From Aquilaria yunnanensis (lineage: Eukaryota; Streptophyta; Magnoliopsida; Malvales; Thymelaeaceae): a stretch of DNA of 64,000 bases. A model generated the notes under the pieces. That model had not been told where the DNA came from. It ran no database searches and saw nothing but the letters and a program-made list of their open reading frames with translations. The stretch lies in NCBI GenBank assembly GCA_039654915.1, contig CM077600.1, forward strand, positions 71,495,992 through 71,559,991, written 5' to 3'. Made by a program: the position numbers and the translations under genes. Below, piece after piece: positions 22,276 to 32,719 of the stretch (position 1 is the first letter of the stretch; each line of letters starts with the position of its first letter).

Positions 22276-23376
22276 TTATGGGCTTACTTTGAGGCTATGT
22301 TGTATTATGCCAGGGTACACCCCTGGCATGTCTTTCGGCGAGTAGGCAAAGAGATCTTTATTTCCCAGTAGAAAAGATACAAGGTTTTTCTTGTCACCTT
22401 CGGGCAAGCTCTTCCCTATTCGGGTAGATTGTCCTGGGACAAGTTCCACTGTTTCTGTTTCTGCTCTCGGGGGTTCTCCTTCTTTGCCCTTCTCTGGTGC
22501 CTTTGCCTCCATTGTTTGTGCGAGGTTATTTGCCGGAGCTTTTTGCGCTTTCACAAACACCTTCCTTACCTCGGCTTGATCTATGAAGACCTCTGCATCC
22601 CCATCCTTGATGGCGAATGTGATAGTCAAGTACTTCACATCAGGGCGAATGTGCAGGTTTCCCTGTGTCTGCCTTCCAAGGATGGCATTGTACGAAGAAG
22701 GAACGTCCATGACGATAAATCTCGCCATTGTGGAGGCGTACAACTCAACTGTTCCATCGACCGAAGTTCCTTTCATCATCAGGGGGAGATCAATCCATCC
22801 AAGGACAGGTAGTTCGGACGGTCCAACCCCGAAGGTGGGCGAGGTGACAGGCTTGAGCTCGCTACTGGAGATGTCCAAATTCAGCAGTAAATGCGAGAAT
22901 AGGACGTCAGTATTTGATCCATCATCAAGCAACACTCTTTTGACGTCCCAGTTCTCTATCCTTGCCATGATTAGCAGCGGATCATCATGTGGGAAGATGA
23001 CGGTGGATCCATCCTTGCAGGCCAGTTTCTTTGCCAGACTCTGATATTCCATGACCGCAATCTCTCTGGCCTTCCGCTTTCTTTCCGAGGATGGGAGCCC
23101 CGTAGTGATGATTTGTATTACCCCTACAGGAGGAGGATGGCGCTTTTTCGGGCTTCTGTTTCTCTGTCCGTCGGAGTTGTAGTCCTCGTCTTCGGCCCTT
23201 TCTTCCTCATCTTTTCTTCCTTTTGGGGAAGGCATCCGCAGATATTTTTGAAGTTGGCCGAGTTTTATCAACAACTCAATGTACTTCTTCAGTTGGAAGC
23301 AGTCTTCGATGTCGTGGCCGTGGTCGCGGTGAAACTGGCAGAACTTCTTGATGTTTTTCTTGTTATCAGCGGTCAT
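22276..23376 (-). CDS. E2 gag knuckle and aspartic protease (start of pol)
   Basis: An open frame of 366 codons starting MTADNKKNIKKF. Residues 12-25 form CQFHRDHGHDIEDC, a CX2HX4HX4C zinc knuckle in place of the usual CX2CX4HX4C. A charged linker follows. The protease begins near residue 140, with active site VLLDDGSNTDVLF and flap-side motifs SPTFGVGPSELPVLGWID and SSYNAILGRQ. It ends in the RT tether (FLLGNKDLFAYSPKDMPGV). In E4 and E2 a TAG stop sits 27-30 bases upstream of this Met, so it could be a real start or be reached by read-through. Confidence 0.85.
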   Translation of the reverse strand: MTADNKKNIKKFCQFHRDHGHDIEDCFQLKKYIELLIKLGQLQKYLRMPSPKGRKDEEERAEDEDYNSDGQRNRSPKKRHPPPVGVIQIITTGLPSSERKRKAREIAVMEYQSLAKKLACKDGSTVIFPHDDPLLIMARIENWDVKRVLLDDGSNTDVLFSHLLLNLDISSSELKPVTSPTFGVGPSELPVLGWIDLPLMMKGTSVDGTVELYASTMARFIVMDVPSSYNAILGRQTQGNLHIRPDVKYLTITFAIKDGDAEVFIDQAEVRKVFVKAQKAPANNLAQTMEAKAPEKGKEGEPPRAETETVELVPGQSTRIGKSLPEGDKKNLVSFLLGNKDLFAYSPKDMPGVYPGIIQHSLKVSP

Positions 23377-23403
23377 GGCCCTCGGCCGCCAAATCTGCGT
23401 CCC

Positions 23404-24509
23404 CTACCTTTCCAGCGCCATGAGGATGTTTGTCCGTGTAGTGCTCAGGGGTGTGAAGCTTTGAAGTTTGCTTCCCCGCATCCTCCGAGGTCGGCCTGCA
23501 TGTTCAGTTGGATGCCAGGCTTGCTGATTGGACCCTTCAGCGCGGTTGTGATCGGACTTCGGCCCAGCCATTCTCAGCTCCTCGGCAGTCATGTGCTATT
23601 CGGCCCTTCGGTAAAATTCTCCGAGGGTGTTCGGGGGGTCCTTTGAGAACTCATAGAACAGCTGTGAGTCTCGCCGAAGGCCCCGTGTCATGGTGAGGAT
23701 GCGTATTTCGGGCCGAAAGTCTAGGACGCTTAGAGCTTCCCTGTTGAATCTTTCGACATAGTCTCGGATGGTTTCTCCGTTTCTCTGCTCTATGTCGAAC
23801 ATCTGAACAGGCATCTTCACCGTTGGCCAGCTTCCAATAAATTGTTGCGCGAAGGCCGTAGACAACTCCTGGAACTTAGTGATGGCTCCTGGGGGTAATG
23901 AGTTGTACCACGCAGTTGCTGGTCCCGTGAGGGTGACCTCGAAGCATTTACACATGGTAGCGTCGTCAGCACCATGCATTATCATGCTGCGTCTGTACTT
24001 GGTCAGATGGGCCTGCGGATCAGTGCGGCCATCATAAATCTCCAGCCGAGGAACCCTGAAGTCGCCTGGTATGGCTGCCTCCACCACGACCCCGGTGAAT
24101 GGGGACCCATCTTCGCAGAAGGCTCCCGTCAGCCTGTCCCAGACGGGTTTGCGAGCTACCTGCTTTTCCACCCTGTCTAGCCGTGCTAGTATCCTTTCCA
24201 TGAGAACTGTGGCATTAGGCTCTTCCTCTGGGAAGGGAGATCGTCGGCGCCTCTTCGGGGAGCGAGTTTGGTGCTGAGGGGACAGGGACCTCGCCTCTGG
24301 CGACGAACTCCTTCGCTGTGGGACTTTCGGTCGTTTGGACCCAGTTTGTCCCACATGCCGTTTCCCGAGGGGTATATTCTCCGTAGATGACTCTTCGCGT
24401 GGGTCTCCGCTTCCCGAACTGCGATGAGTCGACCTCGGGCTTTTCTCTCGAGGGTGTGCAGGTGAGGGAGGTTTTTGGGCTTGTGCCTACTGTGACCACC
24501 TTCGGTCAA
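23404..24509 (-). pseudogene. E2 gag capsid region
   Basis: Gag forms the particle that packages RNA. 24354-23596 is open (252 codons): a basic, Ser/Arg-rich segment (RRSSSPEARSLSPQ), a short coiled-coil stretch (LARLDRVEKQVAR), then the capsid (DFRVPRLEIYDGRTDPQAHL, GPATAWYNSLPPGAI, FAQQFIGSW, VERFNREALSV). A TAG interrupts EFYRRAE-stop-HMTAEEL at about 23593. A second TAG follows ALER at 23404-23406 and is shared with E4. A frameshift near 24510 separates it from the N-terminal leader peptide. Confidence 0.85.
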
Positions 24510-24518
24510 TCTGCTGTG

Positions 24519-24821
24519 TCATTTTGGACACGACCGAAGCTGAAACTCGCTCATAAAGCTCATAGTGATTACTAGAGGGCGGTTTTCCTCAGGCGCAGAA
24601 GTCCCTGGGAGTGTTTGCTCAGCAGCCGGTTGTGTCTCAGGCGCGGATAGAGACCTCAGGAGTCCCCTGTCCTTAGAACGACGAGTTTCAACGACGGCGA
24701 TCTCAGAGCGGTTTCCCACAGACGGCGCCAAATGATGCCCAGGGGTTTCATCGTTGGTAGTCATGGTGACTGATGGAGGGACTCCCGGAGAGGAAGAACG
24801 CCTGGTGGCCGGTTTGCCCAA
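24519..24821 (-). pseudogene. E2 gag N-terminus, reading from LTR through the PBS
   Basis: An open frame begins in the LTR and crosses the LTR/PBS border. It reads VTMTTNDETPGHHLAP, where HLAP is encoded by the PBS itself, and continues IAVVETRRSKDRG and NRPLVITMSF. The same arrangement with conserved residues is seen in E4, E3 and E5. The likely start is ATG at about 24766 (MTTNDE), inside the LTR and downstream of its TATA box. The frame is lost near 24519. Confidence 0.65.
24715..24732 (-). promoter_or_regulatory. E2 primer-binding site
   Basis: The minus strand reads TTTGGCGCCGTCTGTGGG directly after the 5' LTR. TGGCGCC-type sites are usual for Tat/Athila-like elements; which tRNA is used (Arg or Asp type) was not resolved by eye. 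Confidence 0.8.
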
Positions 24822-25595
24822 GGGAGGGTGCCTGAGATGTTCAGAAAAATTGGGTTAGGAGGTCCCCGGGGTGTTTTTCCGGGGAGAAGCCTCCGACGCC
24901 CAAGTCAGTGGTGCTGAGAGAAGGCAGAGGAAATAGCACTGAGGGGTTCAGTGAACTCGCCTGGTCGTATTTTCTCAGAGTGAGGAGTTAGGATATTTGC
25001 CAGCCAGCCCCTGCCAGAGTGTATTTTCGGGTATTTATAGAGGTGTCCAGCCCGTTCAGATCGTGACACGTGTTCGGTCGGATGTTCTCTGAATGTCTGG
25101 GCATAGAGGACAAGTAGTTGGTGGCAGGCTTCCTTGAGCCTTGAGCCGAGACGGGCCATGATGTGATTTTGATGGCGTCGGCGTGTCAGAGCGCCGTTTG
25201 AGGCGGCTTGTCACGTCTGTGGGCGACATGTCAGAGGCTTCCTTAAATGCTCCTGCCGTACTCCCGAGGTCCCTGGGTGAGGTCGTCCTGTAGTACGGAC
25301 TGTGCCACTTCGGGAAACATGCCCCTAGTTTGGGGGTTCCCAGATTCAGGGAGTTCCGCCTTCGGGAAGATCATGTTCGGCCCGCCCTAGCTGGTGCCAC
25401 ATTTCCGAAGGCGGTCTGTTTACTATCCTCGGGGGGGCTAATAGTATCCTCAGGTTTCCTGGCGTGCCGAGCTCGGGCTCTTCGGCTTTTCTCCGAGGTG
25501 TGTGATCCCACCTTTTTCCGGGTAGCGCCAGATCTCCTGGCCTTTTTGGTGGCAGGGAGTTCGGCCAGGTGGAGGCGATAGTCCTTCGGCTATCA
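24733..25595 (-). repeat. E2 5' LTR (863 bp) with promoter
   Basis: Ends TGATGCCC and GGCTATCA on the plus strand. The TATA box reads on the minus strand at 25032-25039, placing the transcript start near 25000 and the LTR-internal gag ATG about 235 bases further on. The terminal hairpin is at 25577-25594. Confidence 0.92.
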
Positions 25596-25600
25596 CCTAT

Positions 25601-27290
25601 CATCTGCTGGACCACCTGCTGGGAATCGCTATGGGCCTTCAGGTTTCTCACACCAACCCTATTTGCCAATCACAAGCCTGCTATGAGGGCTTCATATTCA
25701 GCAACATTATTGGTGACATTGAAACTGAATTTGATGGCCTTTGAAGCATCCATACTGTTGGGTCCATGGAGAATTACTTCGACTCCCTGGTGTTTGGATC
25801 CTAAGGCACCATCGATGAATAACATCCACTCAAGTTCATCATTTTTTAGGTCTCCTGGAGCACCTTCGGTTTTAGGTACCTCAACAATGAAATTTGCCAG
25901 CGCTTGTGCTTTTATTACCCTGCTTGGTTCATAAGTGATATTGTACTCACCGAGCTCGATGCACCACTTTGATAATCATCCTGAGTGGTTTACCCTCCTT
26001 ATGACATCCCGTAGAGGTAAGTTACTTCGTACTACGATGGGATTTCCTTGGAAGTAAGGCCGAAGTCTCCTTCTTGCTAGTACTAGGACATAGATGGCTT
26101 TTTGTAGCAGAGGATATCTAACTTTGGCACCATGCAAGGATTTGGTTCCATAGTACACTAGCCACTGCTTCCTACCTTCCTCACTTACTAGAACCAAACT
26201 TACGGCTTTCTCAGTTACTACAAAGTAAAGGATGAGTGGTTCTCCTTCCCATGGTTGCTGGAGTGCCAGCAAATAGGTCAGGTAACTTTTGAGCTCCTTC
26301 CACACCATTTGGCATTCATTATTCCAATGGTGTTCCTCAGCTCCGAGGCTGCCTTCATTTTTGGCAGCTTTCGTAAGTACTTTGAAGAACAGTCGGCACC
26401 AATCTCCATAACTGGATATGAACCTGCTAAGGGAGGTTATTCTCCTAGTGAGCCTTTGCATATCCTTTGTTTTCGTTGGAGTTTGGAACATTAGCATGAC
26501 ATTGAATTTTTTGGGGTTAGCGTTTATACCTCTTTCGGATACCATGAAGCTGAGGAATTTCCTTGCTGTTACCCCAAATATGCATTTCTCGGGGTTGAGA
26601 TGTATTCTGAAGTTCCTAAGTTGCTAAAAGGTCTCTTGTAAGTCGGTAACATGATTGTTAGGTAATTTAGTTTTAACAATCATGTTATCGACATATACTT
26701 TGACGTATCTCTTGATCTGGGAGTTTTTGATACGTCGCTCTGGCACTTTTGAGGCTGAAGGGATTTTGACGTAACAATATGTCCTAACTTCAGTAACAAA
26801 TACTGTGTTTCCTCATCCTCGGGGCTCATCCGAATTTGGTGATAGCCGCTGAAGGCATCTAGAAAGCTTGACAGCCCATACTCAGCTGTAGAGTCGACTA
26901 GGTGATCTATTGAGGGGAGGGGATATGAGTCCTTAGGATAGGCATCGTTGATATTTAAAAGGTCAATGCACATTTGGAGCTTACTTCTTCCTTCCTTGGT
27001 GGCAACAATGACATTGTTAAGCCGCTCGGGATAGTTGACTTCCCTTATCACTTTGGATTCCAAGAGTCTTTGAACTTCTTCTTTGATGAAGTGGTTCTTT
27101 TGAGCCGAAAGTTGTGCTTTTTCTGCGGAATGGGATTTGAGTCAGATCGTATCTTAAGATAGTGTTAGGTTATGCCCGGATTCACTCTGGCATATCCTTC
27201 TGCAAGTAGGGAAAAGGATCTTTGTTCATTATTAGAAAGGATACAGGTTTTTCCTTTTTCCCTTCGGCAAATTGGTTACCTACTAGGTTA
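25601..27290 (-). pseudogene. E3 reverse transcriptase, RNase H and archaeal-type RNase H (decayed)
   Basis: Continues the polyprotein cut by E2. From the right are ESKVIREVNYPERLNNVIVATKEGRSK (near 27060), LSSFLDAFSGYHQIRM, then a degraded middle in which the catalytic box reads YVDN, so the second catalytic Asp is Asn (26680-26700). Next are FLSRFISSYGDWC, LILYFVVTEKAVSLVLV and YYGTKSLHGAKVRYPLL. The second RNase H ends at HSDSQQVVQQ beside the E2 target site. Frameshifts lie near 26650-26780 and 25975. The element cannot be active. Confidence 0.88.
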
Positions 27291-27292
27291 CT

Positions 27293-28270
27293 TCATTTAG
27301 GGACTAGTTCTATATCCTCGGCTCCTTCGGCATTGGTAACCTTTTCCCTGATAGTCTGTGCATGGACTTTGGGGGGACTCCTTCTTGCTTTGACAAACAT
27401 CGTCTTGACTTCAGCTTCGTTAATGAATATCTCTACGTCTCTTTCTTTGGCGTCAAAAGTGACTGTTAGGTATTTGACATCTGTTTGAAAATGGAGATTG
27501 CCCTGCATTTGGCTCCTGATGATGGTGTTGTATGATGATGATACATCTATGACTATGAATCTTGTCATAGTGGATGCAAAGAGCTTTTCACCAGTTTCGG
27601 CCAAAGTGCCTTTCAGCATAAGCAGGAGATCAACCCACCCAAGTATGGGAATTTCGGCAAGTCCTACTCCAAATGTGGGAGATGTCATTAGCTTGAGATC
27701 ATTCTCTGTTATGGCTAGTTTTGGCAACACATGGGCGAAGAGGACGTTGACATTTGAGCCATCATCTAGGAGCACATTCTTGAAGTCCAAACTCCCTATC
27801 CTTGCCATAATTAGGAGAGGGTCATCGTGGGGAAACTTCACTATAGGCCCATCTTTCCAAAAAAGCTTGTTTGCTAGGTTGTTGAATTCTATCATCACAA
27901 TTTCCCGAGCCTTCCTTTTCCTCTCAGCGAAGGGTATTCAAGTTGTGGTTGTCTGAATTATACTTGCCAGAGGTGGTGGGTACTTCCTAAGACTTCAGTT
28001 CCAATGTTGGTCAGAATCATAATCCTCATCCTCCCTATTCCTATCTTCTTCTTTTCTTTCTCGAGTTTTGGCCGATGGCATCCACAAGTAATGATGAAGT
28101 TGCCCTTGCTTGATCAAAGATTCTATATACTTTCTTTGTTGAAAGCAATCTTTAGTATCATGCCCATGGCCCCGATAAAATTGGCAGAATTTCTTCATGT
28201 TCTTCTTGTTGTCTGAGGTTATGGCCTTTGGAAGCTGGATTGCGGTTCCTTGCCTTTCTAAGGCCATCAA
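27293..28270 (-). pseudogene. E3 knuckle and protease (decayed)
   Basis: 28270-27995 encodes ALERQGTAIQLPKA and then a knuckle CQFYRGHGHDTKDC, in which the first His is Tyr (CX2YX4HX4C). 27898-27293 encodes the protease with VLLDDGSNVNVLF and SYNTIIRSQ. At the site where E2 and E4 have TAG, E3 has a Gln codon (ERQGT). A frameshift lies between the two parts. Confidence 0.85.
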
Positions 28271-29439
28271 GATGATATTTGCCTCTTCCTTTTTGCTTTC
28301 CGAGGTCGACCTCCTCCCTTGGTGGAATACCGAGGTTTGTGACCCTGACCCTCAGATTGATTATGGTCGAACTTTGGGCTGCTCATCCTTAGCTCCTTGG
28401 CTGTCATGTGCTGCTCGGCCCTTTGGTAAAATTCCCTGAGGGTGTCAGGAGAATCCTTGGAGAATTAATAGAATAGTTGTGAGTCCTTCCTTAGCCCCCT
28501 GATCATAGCGGGGATTCAATTTTTAGGGCAGAAGTCTGGCACACTAAGAGCTTTTTGGTTAAACCTCTTGACATAGTCTCAAATGGTCTCCCTATTCTTT
28601 TGGGCTATGTCAAACATTTGGACCGGCATCTTCCCCGTTCGTCTGCTCTGGATGAACTACTGGGTGAAGGCAATGGATAACTCCTAGAAACCCATTATGG
28701 TTCTGGGTGCCAGGGAGTTGTACCACACTATTGCTAGTCCTAATAGAGTGACTTCAAAACATTTGCAAAGGGTGGCATCGTCAGCACCATTCAATGCCAG
28801 GCTTCTCCGATACTTCGTTAAATGGGCCTATGGGTCGCTACGCCTATCATATGCCTCTGAACATGGTACTCAGAAATCACTGGGCATTGGTGCCTCTACA
28901 ATAGTACGAATGCAGAGGGACTCCTCTACGGTGAAGGTCTCCGTTAAGCTTGATCAAATAGGCTTTTCAAGAGAACTATTTTTCCACCTTTCCCAACCAC
29001 TCTAGGATTTTTTCCATCAGGGTGGTAGTACCCTCGTTCTTTTCCTGCCAGGGAACTACCGGTAAGAGAGAATAATGTCATCTTCTTGGTGAGTAACTTC
29101 GCTGGTGTGGTGACAAGGATTTCTCATCCAAGGATGGACTTCACCAATGGGAGGTTCTGTGCTTTTTCGGCCCTGCTCTCACAGGGTAATGTCCCTAGGA
29201 CGACATGTTCTTTGTTGAGGACTCATCATGAAGGCCTCTGTTATCGGAGATCTAGTGAGGTGACTTATGACTTTTCTCCATATGGGCATCTAGAGAAGGT
29301 GTCCTTTTTGAAGGTGCTTGTGACCATCTTTGGTCAAGTTGTTGTGTCATCTATAGTACGATAGAGCACTGAAAGTTGCATAGAAAACCCATTGTGACTA
29401 TTAGAGGACGCATGTCCTCCAGTAAGGAAGTCTCCACTA
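28271..29439 (-). pseudogene. E3 gag capsid remnants
   Basis: Fragments in all three frames match the E2/E4 capsid in order: MTAKELRM, an RFNQKALSVPDF-like stretch, and the GPATAWYNS region (near 28720) altered by stops, ending with RPLIVTMGFLCNF near 29390. No frame stays open. Solo LTR A3 cuts it at 29443; the leader continues at 42827. Confidence 0.75.
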
Positions 29440-29443
29440 CAGA

Positions 29444-30379
29444 GGTTTCGGGAGCTAAACAAGCGCAGCGGAATTTAACCGAAACCCTCCAGGATCCAAG
29501 GGAAACGGGGTAAACCGGGTGTTCAAAAATTTTCATACATAATTTTTGGTTGAGCACTCTCACCCAACTGTAGAGTTGAATCACAAAACTAGAATAATTG
29601 ACGTGTTCAAGCTCTCTATGGTATCCACACGAGCCTCTCGGGATCACCACGCTTCCACCACGTCCTAGCAGATGCGTTTCTCTTGCGCTCGTAGTGCTAG
29701 CTTGCGTCCTCCAAGGAATTACAAGAGAAGAGTATGACTGTCCGTTTGGGAGGCTAGGGAAAGAAGCTGCGAATTTCTCACTACAAGTTGTATTTATAGT
29801 AACACTCAACTTCTAGGCCTAATGGTTTCAAAGCCCTAATCCAACTAGGCTTCAATTTCAGGCTTAATAATGGCTCAACTCTTGGGCCCATTATTAATAC
29901 GAAATTATTGTGAAACCATAACCCAAATAATTAGCCCATGCACTCTAATGATCCAAATAGCTCTATATGTGCGACCCAATAGGCTCTTACCACGTTCGCA
30001 ATGATCATGATCATAAGCAATGAGCTGTGTCTAGCAACACATCATGCTACCCAAGTGACAAGAGTGTTGGTGATTCAACTAAACCTTTACGATCATTACT
30101 GATATATGCCATTGTCCTTTTGTCCAAGATATCAAGACTAAGCACGAGACATGGAATGTGTCACTCTCGTATAGCCCAATCTTTGGTTTCTTGATTACCG
30201 AGTAGACCAACTTAAACTGATGACATTGATATCGTATATCAACTCATCCGAGTAAGGCCATGCATTTTTCTTATGTCTTACTCTATCAAGGGCCCGAAGA
30301 TATCACTTTCGTTACATAGGAGGGACAAATCTCATCTTGATCATACAAATCCCCCTGAATGATATGTGACATGCCTAAT
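29444..30379 (-). mobile_element. Solo LTR A3, first part
   Basis: An LTR-A copy in reverse, starting GGTTTCGGGAGC; the first ~5 bases (TGTTG) are lost. Its TATA box is at 29791-29798. It is interrupted by A4 at 30380 and resumes at 42367-42826; the total is about 1396 bp. The flanks CAGA (29440-29443) and CAGAC (42827-42831) are the remains of its TSD. Confidence 0.88.
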
Positions 30380-31197
30380 TGTTAGTTTTGTGCCCAAAAG
30401 GCCAATCATGAGATGATTGTATTTTTGCACATTGAGTCATGATATTTTATTAAGGCATTAATCCAGCAATTATGTTTGTTGTTTTGTTTCTGCGTAACTT
30501 AACAAACATAATTGTAACCATAGAATAATGATATTGTCAAACGTCCCTAGTCTAGCATTATTGTGGAGTAGGTTGCAATAATACATAACGACTAGCATAT
30601 GTTGAGACTAATATAAGATATGTAGTCTGCATATGGGTATAAGTTGGAGAAGTTGTGTACTGGACCGACCCACCATGAGAACACTACATGGATCGTTATA
30701 TGAGTGTCATAAGTCATTCTTATAGTGATCATGGTATATGTAGTCGTTCGACCTAAGATCATTAAGGTTCCATACATGTGAGTCACATACTTTGATACTT
30801 TCCTTTGTTGCTCGTAACTGAGTGAACTTGAAGGAGGTCATTGGGTATGTCACATATCATGCGGAGGGATTTGTAAGATCAAGCTGGGATTTGTCCTTCC
30901 TATGTAACGAGAGTGATATCTTCGGGCCCCTTGATAGAGTAAGACTTAGAAAAATGCATGGCCATGCTCGGATGAGTTGATATACGATATCAATGTCATC
31001 AATTTAAGTTGGTCTACTCGGTAATCAAGAAACCAAAGATTGGGCTATACGAGAGTGACACATTCCATGTCTCGTGCTTAGTCTTGATATCTTGGACAAA
31101 GGGACAATGGCATATATCAGTGATGATCATAAAGTTTTAGTCGAATCATCAACAATCTTGTCACTTGGGTAGCAATGATGCGTTGCTAGACACCGCT
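30380..31197 (+). mobile_element. Solo LTR A4, first part (inside A3, opposite orientation)
   Basis: Starts TGTTAGTTTTGTGCCC at 30380 and stops at 31197, where E4 is inserted. It resumes at 41763 and ends GAAACCCAACA at 42361, for a total of about 1417 bp. Flanks are CTAAT (30375-30379) and TCAAT (42362-42366). Each differs by one C-to-T change from CCAAT, the sequence other LTR-A copies have at this point. Confidence 0.9.
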
Positions 31198-32050
31198 TGA
31201 TGCCCCGAGGCATCCTCGTTAAGTGACATTGTGACTTCTGGAGGGACTTCCTGAGAGGGAGAATGCCTGGAGCCCAGATTTCCCAGAGGGGCATGCCTGA
31301 AAAGCTCAGAAGAGAGGGTTAGGAGGTCCCCAGAGTGTTTTTCTGGGGAGGAGCCTCCGACGCCCAAGTCAGTGTCTTGAGAAGGTGAAGGGGAGCACTA
31401 AAGGTTTTAGTGGCCTTGCCTGTTTGTGTCTTCTCCAGGACGAGGAGTCGAACCATTTGCCATGGTCTGTTCCCTGGTATTTATAGAAGTGCCCAGCCCG
31501 TTCAGATGACGACACGTGTTTGGTCGGATGTTCTCCGAGCTTCTGGGCGTAGGGGACAAGTAGCTGGTGGCAGGCTCCTTGGGCCTTGAATCGAGAGAGG
31601 TCGTGACAAGACCTGGACTACGTCGGCGTTTCCGACCACCATTTGGGGTGGCATGTAATGCCTGTGGGCGACATGTTAGAGGCTCCTTAAATGCTCATGC
31701 CATACTCCCGAGGTCCTCTAGGTGAGGTCGTCCTTTGGTATGGACGCCCTTCTTCGGGAGTTATGCACGTAGTTCGGGGAGTCCTTTAGTTCGGTGGTTT
31801 TGCCTTCGGAGGATTCTCTCTTGCTTGTAAGGGCCTCTGTCCCGAAGGCGATCTGTTTGGTCCCCCGAAGGAGCTGGTAACATTTTTGGAGTTCCTGAGG
31901 TATTAGCCGAAGTCCCGAGTTCGACATGTCTTGACTTTGCTCCTTCCGAGGTCAGTGATAGTGCCTCCTTCAGGTGACATTAAGCTCTCCGGTTACCTTG
32001 TTTTTGGCAGGAGGCACGGGGTGAGAGAGGCGATAGTCCTTCGGCTATCA
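31198..32050 (-). repeat. E4 3' LTR (853 bp)
   Basis: Plus-strand ends are TGATGCCCCGAGG and GGCTATCA. TATA on the minus strand at 31478-31485. The U3-terminal hairpin is at 32032-32049. It differs from the 5' copy at scattered single bases only. Confidence 0.93.
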
Positions 32051-32066
32051 CAAGCCCCCCTTTGGA
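32051..32066 (-). promoter_or_regulatory. E4 polypurine tract
   Basis: The minus strand reads CAAAGGGGGGCTTG up to the LTR edge, in the same position as in E2. Confidence 0.75.
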
Positions 32067-32471
32067 AAGCCGAAGTAGATACTTCGGTTTATCAGCTTTT
32101 GAATGCAGTCTTTCAGGGCCTTGGTTATAACAATTTTGCCGAGGATGGACCTCTTATCTGAAGACACCGGCTTGTTCGGTCATAATCTGTCTCTTGGTGT
32201 CTTCGAGGTAACCTACCTTTTTTTTTTTTGTAGATCTGTGCCACGTCGCGTCTCGTAACCAGACGTGTCAGTCTAGAGCGGCGCGCCCAGGTGTAGGAGT
32301 GTCAGAAGACGTGACCCCCCTTTGGTGCAATGGCTGACATGTGGCAGCCTGCTATTGGTAGGAACTGTATCGGATAAAGCAGGCGTGTCTTTCCATGCAC
32401 TCTGAGCAATCATGGCGACTGTTCACCTTCACGGAGTAGTTATGACGCCGGTTCGCCTTCGCCTATCGGCC

Positions 32472-32479
32472 TATATATA
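32472..32479 (+). promoter_or_regulatory. TATA box of the E4 opposite-strand gene
   Basis: TATATATA, 241 bp before the ATG at 32720, at the position matching TATAAATA in E2 (13127). The upstream ACGT-core sites of E2 are not intact here. Confidence 0.5.
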
Positions 32480-32719
32480 CTCCTGTTCCATCATAACCCT
32501 CTTTTGCTTCTGTTTTTGCTCTCAACTGCTTTCACGTTTTCTCCTTCTTTTTCTGGCGATCCTTTTTAACGGGGTGTTTTCCGGCAACCTTTCGCAACGG
32601 CGTCTTCAAATCCAGATTTCGGCAAAACATTTGGTGGGTTTTAACTTTCAGATCCTTTTGCTTTTTAAGCTTTCCCGAAGTGTTTTTGGCCTTTTTCCGA
32701 AATTGTTTTTCAGCCAACC

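Larger units (their letters stand above)
11758..25595 (-). mobile_element. E2: complete Tat-lineage Ty3/gypsy element (13,838 bp, nested)
   Basis: Two 863-bp LTRs (11758-12620 and 24733-25595) are roughly 96-97% alike over the part compared by eye. A perfect TSD CCTAT lies at 11753-11757 and 25596-25600. Minus-strand order: 5' LTR, PBS, gag, protease, RT, RNase H, archaeal-type RNase H, integrase, an opposite-strand gene, PPT, 3' LTR. Solo LTR C (2944 bp) is nested in the integrase; without it the element is about 10.9 kb. The target was the second RNase H of related element E3. A handful of stops makes it non-autonomous, but it is much less decayed than E3. Confidence 0.93.

Noticed and set aside
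31718..31927. 69-codon minus-strand frame, also at 41383-41634
   Set aside because: Lies in the U3 part of the E4 LTR upstream of the TATA box; duplicated with the LTR and without a known family.
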